Shown here in pieces: positions 1 to 9,673 of a stretch of DNA of 64,000 nt. Source of the stretch: Zeus faber. Its lineage: Eukaryota; Chordata; Actinopteri; Zeiformes; Zeidae. How positions within the stretch are numbered: the first letter of the stretch is position 1; each line of letters opens with the position of its first letter. The DNA lies in contig OY482864.1 in assembly GCA_960531495.1 (NCBI GenBank), positions 7,834,144 to 7,898,143 of the forward strand, given 5' to 3'. The notes beneath the pieces are model-generated. The model searched no databases and had not been told where the DNA came from. It saw only the letters and a list, made by a program, of their open reading frames with translations. The position numbers and the translations under genes are program-made.

Positions 1-2438
1 GGGCGTGCGAGCCAACCTGCTGCGCTCCTACCTGAGTGACCCCATCTCCGACCCCAAGTTTTTCTACAGCTCGAAGAAGCAGGAGGTCTGGCAGAAGCTG
101 ATGTTTGGCCTCACCTTCTTCCACGCTCTGACGCAGGAGAGGAGGAACTTTGGACCCCTGGGTGAGACCTAATGAGACACCGTGGTTGTTAAACGCCCCT
201 GGTTCTCAGTTCATAACTGCATGTTCATGTTGTGTCCTTGGTGCTCCGTTTGGCGTCAGGTTGGAACATCCCCTATGAGTTTAATGAGTCAGACCTGAGG
301 ATCAGCATGAGGCAGATCCACATGTTCCTGGAGGAATACGAGGAGATCCCACTGGAAGCTCTTTCATACCTGACTGGTGAGATCGCCGTGCCTGTTTCCA
401 TAGCAACTGGTGGATTTTGATGAAAATACAATAGGCAGCAGGGTCTAATATGGTGAGTCATGATGTCGGCTTTCAACCCTAGCCAGCTCCGGCGATGCTG
501 CATAAACGGCGGATTATCTCCTCTGCCCTCCCCGAACACAAGACAGGCCACATATGTCTCACCGCTACGCCCTTCAACTTCCTGTCTATATTTTCTGATT
601 TCATTGTCCTTTTTTCCCCACGGACTCAGGGGAGTGCAACTACGGCGGCAGGGTGACTGACGACAAAGACAGGCGTCTGCTGCTGTCTCTGTTGTCAATC
701 TTCTACAGCCTGGAGCTGATAGAGCAGGAGAGCTACCGGCTGTGTGAGGATGAGCTCTACTACGTCCCACCTCACGGCCCCTACCAGGTACGCTCCAGGT
801 TTATACTGGTATTCTACCCAAAGCCTTCACTTTTTTTTTTTTTTGTTTTGTTTTGTTTGATGATTCTGTCATTATTTTCGCAGACGTACATTGAATACAT
901 TCGCGACCTACCGATCAGCGCCGACCCCAGCGTGTTTGGACTTCACAGCAACGCCGACATCACTAAAGACAATCAGGAGACCAATCAGCTGCTGTGTGGC
1001 GTGCTGCTCACCCTGCCCAGGCAGTCTGGAGGCGGAGCCAAGTCTCCTCAGGTCAGATGTTGCGCCGCTCGAGCCTTTGATGCACCATGCACCGTCGTCT
1101 GACTTTCTGCGGTCTCCGCGCTGCGCTACAGGAAGTGGTCGACGAGTTGGCGGAGGACATCCTGTCCAAGCTGCCGGCGGACTTTGACATAAAGATGGTT
1201 ATTGAGAAATACCCGGTCCTGTACGAGGAATCCATGAACACCGTCCTCAGACAGGAGCTCATCCGCTTCAACAGGTCATTAAAACTGAAACAGTAACATC
1301 TGAAAATAATACCTTCAGTAAGTGTGTGTGCCGCCATTACCACTTGGATCCGCTTTGGAATGGCCGTCCTTGCTATGTGGAGGATCCTGGAAAAAATATG
1401 CCAATTTGATTTATTCTAGGCTGACTGAGGTGGTGCGCCTCAGCCTGGTCAACATCCGAAGGGCTCTGAAGGGTCAGGTGGTGATGTCGGCAGAGCTGGA
1501 GGACGTCTTCAACAGCATGCTGGTGGGCAAGGTCCCCACGATGTGGGCGTCAAAGTCCTACCCCTCCCTCAAACCCATGGGAAGCTACGTGGTGGATCTG
1601 CTCGCCAGGCTCCAGTTCCTGCAGGTTAGGAAATGTATTGGCCACTGAGTGACGCAGACCCGGCAAATTCACGGCTATCGCTATTTATCGAGTCTGTTTT
1701 GGTCTGGAAAGTAGAACTTAACTAATTCCTGTATATGGAGGAAGTATACCAATTTAGTGGACTAGTTTAGCACCTAACAGTCCTGTATATAAAAGAATAA
1801 ATAATATACACATTTAGTTGTCTGTTCTGACAGGACTGGATAGACCATGGCCCTCCTCTCGTCTTCTGGGTCTCTGGCTTCTACTTCACCCAGTCGTTTC
1901 TCACCGGCGTGTCACAGAACTTTGCCAGGAAGTACACCACCCCAATAGACTACATCGGCTTTGAATTCGAAGCAAGTCAAACACTCAACCCATATTGTTT
2001 TTCAACTTACTCTGAATTTATACCAACCGCCGCATGTTTATTTTTTCGGAATGATCTTAAATCATTTTTGATTGTGTGTTCCAGGTGACCAAACAGGAGA
2101 CCCACATGGATGAGAAGCCAGAAGACGGGGCCTACATTAAGGGCCTGTTTCTGGAAGGGGCGCGCTGGGACAGGGAGAAAATGGTGATCGGAGAGTCCCT
2201 CCCCAAGATCCTGTTTGACTCGCTGCCCATCATCTGGCTGAGACCCGGAGAGATGGCCAACTTCAAGCACGAGAACATCTACGTGTGTCCCGTTTACAAG
2301 ACCAGTGCCCGGCGAGGGACCCTGTCCACCACAGGCCACTCCACCAACTACGTCCTGCCCATTGAGCTGCCCTCCGACCAGCCTCAGAAACACTGGATAA
2401 ACCGAGGCGTGGCCTGCCTCTGCCAGCTCGACGACTAG
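1..2438 (+). CDS. dnah3: Dynein axonemal heavy chain, C-terminal part (DNAH3-like), 5' truncated by window edge
   Basis: Eight exons join in frame: 1-161, 260-376, 630-787, 884-1051, 1132-1274, 1420-1624, 1834-1971, 2085-2438 (TAG). They encode about 480 residues, the end of a roughly 4000-residue heavy chain. This part is the late AAA6 region plus the C-terminal domain of the motor. Recognisable stretches are [70 protein letters not shown] and the terminal [13 protein letters not shown]. Axonemal heavy chains of this type are single-headed inner-arm dyneins that drive ciliary and flagellar beating. DNAH3 is preferred over DNAH7 and DNAH12 because of the ending and because LYRM1 and DCUN1D3 follow, as in human 16p. 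The intron after 1971 uses a GC donor (gcaagt). All others are GT-AG. Family call is near certain; the paralogue call is good. Confidence 0.9.
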
Positions 2439-2512
2439 GAGCCAAGTGCCAGTTACACCTCTCAGTGGCCAACAACCGACTATTTTTTGGAAAATAGTAT
2501 AATATAATAACT

Positions 2513-2518
2513 ATTAAA
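2513..2518 (+). terminator. dnah3: Probable poly(A) signal of the DNAH3-like gene (ATTAAA)
   Basis: An ATTAAA hexamer lies 75 bp after the stop codon in an AT-rich stretch. It is a common variant poly(A) signal. Cleavage was not observed. Confidence 0.4.
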
Positions 2519-3422
2519 CATTTATGCCAAACAAATGCATTTTAGTTAAATGTGCAAATTATAAAAAGGCATTTTAGCAGCCCTGACTCACCCAAGAGGT
2601 TAGAGGTTTTAAATGACCTTATGACTGATACATTATCCTATGTACAGTATCATTTTACGGAATTCTACAGTATCTGGTGTTGAGCAGAAACCATTTTTCT
2701 TTTCCGAGAGAAAAATAGACACATTTCATAATCTAAATTGTATCTGTGTCTTGGACAAGGCTATGATAATGTCTTATTTCTATCTGAATTAATTCAAATC
2801 ATAGCCCAAATGAAACTCCAGATTTTATATTAAGTTAGCCGAGCAATGACGTGCCTGTGTCTGAAGTTACTTTGTGCAACTCTGGTGATACAATACCGTG
2901 TAACCAGATACTGAATGTAACTCACAAGAACTTGAGTTACACCCTAATCACTCAGGGATGAGAGTAACTCCTGGATGTCTGAACTTTGTGTGTTTTCTTG
3001 TGTTATTCTTAGCGAATGAACAAATTCCTGAGCAGATGACACAGACGGATTACAACCATTTTGGATTTGCCCTCTGATGCACTTTATTCACCAATTCTAT
3101 TTTTCTAAGGGATTCTATTTCTCTGCTGAAGGAAAAGGCTGAGAATTTTTTATTATAGCAATTTATTACATGGCGTAATATTAAAAAAAATTACAATACA
3201 TTATGTTGGCTTCTTGATTTACAGACATCAATGGATTTGCAGTTGACAAAAACGACTTGTAGACAATGAATGAACAAATAAAGTAATAAACATATGTTCT
3301 GTACAGTGGGTTAAATACAATGCCACTTGAGTGGACACACAAACCTGAGCCTTGTCATCTGCCTGTGAGCGCACTCCCATCTCAGTAACATGAACTTGAG
3401 GACGGAGGGAGCGTGTCCAGCA
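2519..3422. other. Intergenic / LYRM1 3' UTR, no gene seen
   Basis: AT-rich sequence between the convergent DNAH3-like gene and LYRM1. The right part is probably the LYRM1 3' UTR on the minus strand: TTTATT (AATAAA on minus) occurs at 3162-3167 and 3083-3088. No open frame here resembles a protein. Confidence 0.5.
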
Positions 3423-4694
3423 TCAGGTCTCGTCATGTGACTGTAGGTAAATTGGCTTGGCCTGCTTCCTCAGCCGCTGCTGTGCACGCAGCTTTCTTCC
3501 CTTTTGGGTCGCAAGTCCCATCGGCGGCAGGTAGGTCTGCAACACCATTCGAGCAAAACGTGTACAGTTTTCATACAAACTGGCTTATATCAAGCTGAGT
3601 AACACATGCTTTATCTCTAATATAGTTTGTACTCACCGCCCTTGGATATGGATTCCTGTAATGTAGACCTGTCAAATTAAGTGAATATAAATTTGACTGG
3701 CGCACTCTAAAACTGCAAAACCTGGAAAATCTAGCGACACCTAAATAAACTCTATTGACATTGGAACCGGACTGCTAGGAACTTACCTTGGTGATACAGG
3801 TGACTCAATAAGTCAATATTAAAACACAAAGTACATATTCCGACGCAAAAAAAACCAAACATTCTAACTTAGCCTACACTGCAAAAGGCACTGAGCCCAG
3901 AGGTTGCACACCCGTCTGGTTTCTGTCTTTTTAAGCAGCTGCCTAAACCTCCGACCTGAAGGCGTCTGCTCAAGGAGGCCAGGCACCCGGTGGTAAATTT
4001 CCTGCATAATGTGCATTTTCTTTTTTTTTTGGTGGAGAGCGATTATACAAACTCGGGGAGAGACGGGAGAGAATGCCCCACAATCCTGTATGAAATCGTA
4101 ATTACTCTGCAACTGATCCTTGTCCACGGAGGACGTAATTGAGAAGGTTATCACATTCTCTATGGATGACCTGTAGAATTGGACCCGGTTTTTGAGTTGC
4201 TTCAATAAGGACATCACAGGATTTTTTTGGAGCTCTAGTAGCTACGGCAACTAAAATTGACAATTGACAATTGTCAGCCTAAACTATGAAATATGAATGT
4301 TCTTTGAAAGGGTCATGAAATCCACTCCAATTCAGGTCAAACTCATTTGAGTTCAGTATTAACTTAGATCGCAGATTTCTCACCTATTTCTATTCTGGCT
4401 TCACACTCTTCGATGCACTTCTTGATCGATTCTTGATTCGTCAGCTTCAGAGAAACGGAGAAGAGGAGTCACGCAGAGGGTCAACAAAGGGGACATTGAG
4501 ACACTCCGTTGTCACTTGCAGATCCATTTTCACACCTGTTGGTTCTGTCGGAACAACGTGCGTGCCTCCTGGATGATGTATTTCCTCTCTGCCTCGGTGT
4601 CCTGGCGCACGGCGGTCTGGGCCTGCCAGCTTCGGGCGACGCGAAACACCCTCACATAAAGAGACAGCACCTTCTTACGGGTGGCGGCCATCAT
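3423..4694 (-). CDS. lyrm1: LYR motif-containing protein 1, complete
   Basis: Four exons on the minus strand: 4694-4536 (ATGATG start; the second ATG at 4691 fits the human start best), 4444-4384, 3668-3637, 3536-3423 (TGA). The product is 120-121 aa, against about 122 in human. Similarity to LYRM1 runs throughout: [57 protein letters not shown], then LPPMGLAT and a basic C-terminus ending SHDET. LYR proteins are small helical, mostly mitochondrial, adaptor-like proteins. LYRM1 has been linked to adipocyte and mitochondrial function, and its exact role is not settled. The signature tripeptide here reads Leu-Tyr-Val-Arg instead of Leu-Tyr-Arg. Position between DNAH3 and DCUN1D3 supports orthology. 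Confidence 0.93.
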
Positions 4695-5400
4695 TAACAT
4701 CCCAACGCTGCCCAATATGGTTGTGTACCTTCACAGTGCAGGAAACACCAATTTTAGAGGATTGATTTCTGAAAATAAAGAGGTTCCAGGAGGGTCCCCA
4801 GCAAAATGAGTAAGAGTTCAGTGTTAAAGGTTCTGACATGTACAAGAAATGGCCAAGACCATTAGAACATATACAATAAGGGCTGTTTTGATCCTAGTTT
4901 CACTGTTATCTCTGTAACTATAGTACATACAGGTGTGGAAGTTTGATCAAATCCTTTCAAACAATGAAAAGTTAATAAGGAGACAAAATCTCATTGAATA
5001 GTATGTCCTTGATATGACAGGCGATGGGAATCGTTGCGTTAAGAGATATAAAAACAATCTGTCAATACCATTTCCCTCAACACACACAAAGCCACAGTGT
5101 TTTCCTGTCACTGTGCAGCAAAACGTTGGTCCTCAAACACGACGCCGAAGTTGTTGGGGAAAGTTAAGGGAACCATAAGGCTGAAGTGAGCAGCCGATTC
5201 ACAGCGCCTGTTTTCATGGTGCATTCAAATTCCTCGGGATCTTTAACTTTTTTTTTTTCTACACATGACCACCTAAAACCATGTCTAGATCTGTACTTAT
5301 AGTAGCCAAACTACAGTACCAATAGCAGTCCACCCTGGACTAGATTATAATATATATTATAAAATAATATATTTATATATATTATAATATATATATTATA
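4695..5400. other. LYRM1 upstream region, no gene seen
   Basis: Presumed LYRM1 5' flank and untranslated region. It is neither CpG-rich nor protein-coding by inspection. It ends in a TA-rich palindromic stretch (about 5340-5400) that borders a Tc1-like remnant. Confidence 0.4.
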
Positions 5401-6040
5401 CACACTCACCGGCCACTTTATTAGGTACACCTGTTCAATTGCTTATTAACACAAATAGCTAATCAGCCAATCACACGGCAGCAACTCATTGCATTTAGGC
5501 AGGTAGACATGGTGAGGATGACGAGACGATAGAAAGGCAACAGTAACTCAAACAACCCCTCGTTACAACCAAGGTATGCAGAATATCATCTCTGAACGCA
5601 CAACCTTGAAGCAGATGGGCTACAGCAGCAGCAGACCACACCGGGTGCCACTCCTGTCGGCTAAGAACAGGAAACTGAAGCTACAGTTGGCACAGGCTCA
5701 TCAAAAATGGACAATAGATGATTGGAAAAACGTTGCCTGGTCTGATGAGTCTCCATTTTAGCTGTGACAGATGGTAGGGGTAGAATTTGGTGTAAACATG
5801 AAAGCGTGGATCCATCCTGCCTTGTATCAAGGGTTCAGGCTGGTGGTGGTGGTGTTCTGGTGTGGGGGATATTTTCTTGGCACACTTTGGGCCCCTTAGT
5901 TCCAATTGAGCATAGTTTAAATGCCACAGCATACCTGACTATTATTTATGAGCACAGTGTACCCATCTTCTGATGGCTACTTCCAGCAGGATAATGCACC
6001 ATGTCACAAAGCTCAAATCATCTAAAACTGGTTTCTTGAA
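5401..6040 (+). mobile_element. Tc1-like DNA transposon remnant, internally deleted and decayed
   Basis: It begins next to TA-rich DNA with CACTCACCGGCCACTTTATT, an end typical of a Tc1-like family common in fish. Transposase-like fragments follow in different frames: around 5650-5760 with KWTIDDWKNVAWSDESPF (the DDE region shared by Tc1 transposases), and 5764-5970 with GGGGVLVWGIFSW and LGPLVPIEHSLNATAYL. The frame breaks at the stop at 5761-5763. Sequence around 5990-6030 resembles the next conserved block (DNAPCHKA-like). The element is then lost in AT-rich repeats, and no right terminal inverted repeat was found. It is a dead copy. Confidence 0.85.
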
Positions 6041-6047
6041 CATGTAC

Positions 6048-6222
6048 ATATACATATATTGTCTTTATACATATATTCTGTAAAAATATATACATACACA
6101 CAGTATACATACTGTGTGTATATATATTTACATGGATACAGAATATATGTATATACTGTATGTATATATACCATATATATACATACGTGTATAAATACAT
6201 ACAGAATATATCTATACTGTAA

Positions 6223-6265
<43 letters not shown>
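6048..6265. repeat. TA/TACA-rich simple repeat with (TA)n tract
   Basis: Low-complexity alternation of tatata, tacata and tgtata, ending in an almost pure (TA)n run at about 6222-6264. It abuts the Tc1-like remnant. Confidence 0.9.
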
Positions 6266-6267
<2 letters not shown>

Positions 6268-6270
6268 CAT

Positions 6271-6505
6271 ATGCAATATGGGCTTGTTATAATGTAGTCC
6301 AGGGTTGACAGCTCTCGGTACAGTAGCTTTTGAAATATAACGGGTTTAATGTGGCCAGTGTGGAAAAATTCAGTAAAATCCATACTGTTCCTGTTTTCAC
6401 AATTACAATTATACTTTCACAAATCAGAAAATGTTAGAAATGCAATATGGGCTTTTTAATTATAATCTAGGCCAGGTTTGACCGCTATGAGCACAGTAGT
6501 TTGCC
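6271..6505. repeat. Diverged direct duplication, unit about 169 bp
   Basis: ATGCAATATGGGCTT begins at 6271 and again at 6440. Each copy is followed by matching blocks (GTCCAGGGTTGACAGCTCTC against GCCAGGTTTGACCGCTATG, then ACAGTAGTTT-like). The spacing suggests an old tandem duplication or a repeat pair. No coding content. Confidence 0.6.
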
Positions 6506-7199
6506 TTCTTTAAGTACAGATCTAGACGTGGTTTCAGGCGGTCTGCGTGTACCAAAAAAAAAAGTCGAAATATTCCGAGGAATCTGAATGCACCATGATA
6601 ACACCAGGCGCCGTGAATCGGCTGCTCGCTTCGGCGTTAAATCGAATCGGAAGCCAAATTCGGCGTCGTTCCTCAACATAGGTATGACATCCGTATCTAC
6701 TGGCACGAAAGACTTGGCGCGGATGACGTTTATTGAGACGATCGTATCCCTGCATCAGGTACATTGTAGTATAACAGAGTTACTCATACATGCGTTCGCG
6801 TTGACAGCGCTCGACCTACCTACGGGCTGTCGCTTCACTGGCTGTCGCGTAGTGGTGACGTCACCGGTTTGTTCGGAGCGCAAGAACGCGTCAGTAAACC
6901 CAAGTCTTTCAAATTATTTTTATTTCATTTTTATTTAAAAAAATAAAAATAAATAAATAAAAGTGTGATTGACAGGCCCAAAGCCTTGTGAAGCTTTGGG
7001 CCGTTTGTGCTGAGGGGAAAAAAAAACAAACAAACAAAAAAAAAAAAAAACCCAAAAAACGAAAAGAGCCGGAGAACCCAGCGACACCTGGCGACAACTT
7101 CATCCGCAACGCCCGGTGGATTTCATGGCTCCGATCTCTGCGCACAATAAAACCGACAGGAAGCCTCGTGTTTATTTCACAAAGTTCAGAATAAATGAA

Positions 7200-7589
7200 C
7201 GAATCACGCGTCGCGTAAACGACGTGTTGAGTGCGGGGTCTGGCCTCGGCCGTTCACTCAACTCGCCCGCGGCGCAGCGCGTCGACGCCAGCTCCGGGGG
7301 GGTGCGTTCGCTCTCGCAGGGGCGGGCGCTCGGGGCGGGCGCTCGGGGGGGCCGCCGAAACACTTCCGGTGCCCCCCGTGACGTCAGAGTCGCCCGGCCG
7401 CCGCGCCTCGGAGCCGCCCGGCGGGCGACGCCGCGCCGCGCAACCAACGGGGAGCGGAGGAAAAGCGGCTCGTTCGACGGACGCGGAACCGCCGCGACAG
7501 TGACGGCGGCTCCGCGTAAACTGCGCCGCGCGGTCTGCAGGAAGCATCAAGTTCACGCAAATACACCGACCTCAGTGTTTGTTTATTTA

Positions 7590-7628
<39 letters not shown>

Positions 7629-8105
7629 AGCCACGGTCCCCGCTCCCCGTCTCAGCTGCGTGTGGCCAGTGGAGCAGCTCGCTGTTCGGGGAGGAAGTGA
7701 TGCAGGAAAATCCCCATAATGTCGTTCACTCGCTGACTTCACAGGGGGCGAAGCACAAAGAAAGCGGGCGCCGTGACGCGACGCCGGCTTTTAAATCCCA
7801 CGCGGAGCGCGAGGGGGGACGCCGGCATTCCACGCCGCTTTGCGGGCGAACTTCGGGCTTTTTCCTCGGAGTGGCACCGGCGTGGTTCGCGATGAAGTTT
7901 CTAGCCAGCTGCTAGCCACTGAGCTAGCAGTCGACGAGTTGGTCTCGTTGGGTTGACTGGTGTTCAGCGCTAGCTTAGCCTAGCTTTGCTTAGCCAGCTT
8001 GGAAACTATTTTTTTTTTAATTTACATACATATATATTGATCTTAATTACGACCGTTCTAGTTAGGCGCATCCACTCGACCAACAGATATTGAAGTATTA
8101 TCAAG
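7200..8105 (+). promoter_or_regulatory. dcun1d3: CpG-rich promoter and putative untranslated first exon of DCUN1D3
   Basis: About 7200-7560 and 7640-7880 are dense in CpG (many GCGCCG, CGCGC and GGGCGG runs), against the AT-rich surroundings. An (ATT)n tract sits at 7587-7626. A consensus donor (AAG|gtgagt) at 8105/8106 suggests a non-coding first exon ending there, spliced to an acceptor (ttgcttcag) ending at 9569. GCTAGC/TTAGC motifs cluster at about 7901-7990. The TSS is not determinable from sequence. Confidence 0.65.
7587..7626. repeat. (ATT)n microsatellite
   Basis: Uninterrupted ATT triplets for about 40 bp inside the CpG-rich promoter region of DCUN1D3. Confidence 0.95.
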
Positions 8106-9673
8106 GTGAGTTGTATTTCTCTTTTTATTTTCTTTTATTTGTGATTGGTCGGAAAAGAGCCAAGTTGGTTCTAGCTAACTGCTAACTGTTCCCACACCAG
8201 GGCAGTTGTTCTGTAGCTCTCATTAAATGTACCCGTGGTTGGATAAACACTGGCTTTTATACAATAAAATGGCCGATTCGTGAGTAGTGACATTCCTCGC
8301 TCATTTGAGAAAAGCTTTCCAACTTCCTCAACGCCGACCGAGCCTCCTCGGCCGATGCTGTGGAGCTAGCTGCCGTTAGCTGTGTAAACTGCAACCCAAA
8401 GCTTCGCATCACCGCTCAGAATTGTGGCTTAATCTGATTTTTAATGTGGCATCAGTGGAAAATCACAGTACGACAACCGGAAAGTTTAATGTTGATGTGT
8501 TTTGTCCGAGCGAACACATTTAAAAGTCAAATATGTCACTCATGCTGTGATGTGTCTGTACATGCCTCGATCGGTTAACGGGGAGCTGATCTGCCTTTTA
8601 AAGTCAAACTCAGTTTCTTCAGATTTGAATGGCAATTAGAAACTATTATAATAAGTTAAGGGAGTAAGATGATTGATGTCAGTGAAATGTTAAAGCCACA
8701 TTTCAGTCATAACTGCTGACAATAGAACTACATAGAGTGTGTGTCATGTTAACAAAACCAAACTGCAGCTTGTGTGAGAGCTTTCTGCCCGTCCCAAAAG
8801 CACTAGATTGTAGAAGAAATTCTTAAAGTTACAATTTGGGAATTAAAGTGTAGCTCTGTTGAGTGATTTAACTGTGTTTGTACTTGTGTTGTGGTTAAAG
8901 GTTCCGTCCTGGTGTCAAGTGATCGTTGACGCTTATTGTGATTCCAACTGTAACTGTGATGTTATTGGAGCTGCTGCTTTGTTGATCTCAAATGACCGTA
9001 GACCAAAAAATAAATAAGGGACGGGGACGACGCCAGCGATCACACTCTGCTCACGATGACGAGGTGGTTTGTGTTTTCCAGCGTTGCAGATGTCAAGGTC
9101 ACCACGATGGAGCAAAATAAGATGACACCTTCACCCGGAGTGGTCGGTGTTTTCTGAGGAGCCGGGCGTAAGTGGAACGGACCTCTGGCCGTCACGACTC
9201 GGGTGTTGTCATGTTGTCCACAATGTTTTGAACGATTTTGTTTGTGTCTCGTCGCTGTTGTTCAAGCTGGGAGTTGATGTGTTTGAGTGATGGAACAACA
9301 ACAACCATTTCTATTCACGTCCATCTCAGCTGCTTCCTACACCACTACATGTAGTGCAGCCAGCCGTGCTTAAGCACTCAATGATTATGTTGTGTGTGCT
9401 ACTCAGAGAGCGTCCCCTACTCTGAGAGTGTCCTACTCAGACAAGCTTCTTATTTGCTCAACCTTCATTTACTGCCCCGGTTGACAATTGCTTTTCTCCT
9501 TCCCTTACACCTGCTACGGACTTTGTATCTTCAGCGTGACTGAATCAACAATTGTTTCGTTTGCTTCAGGGCCGCGGGGTATGTTGAGACGTCTCACCTG
9601 GCCAGAGCAGCGGCGTGCGGGCGGGGCCTGAAGGAGAAGAGGAGGAGGAGGAGGAGGGACCAGAGAGCGAGAC

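Noticed and set aside
273-770. 165-residue minus-strand frame
   Set aside because: Antisense to dynein heavy chain exons, which carry the conserved protein.
3864-4217. 117-residue minus-strand frame within LYRM1
   Set aside because: Lies in a LYRM1 intron (3669-4383) and has no recognisable similarity.
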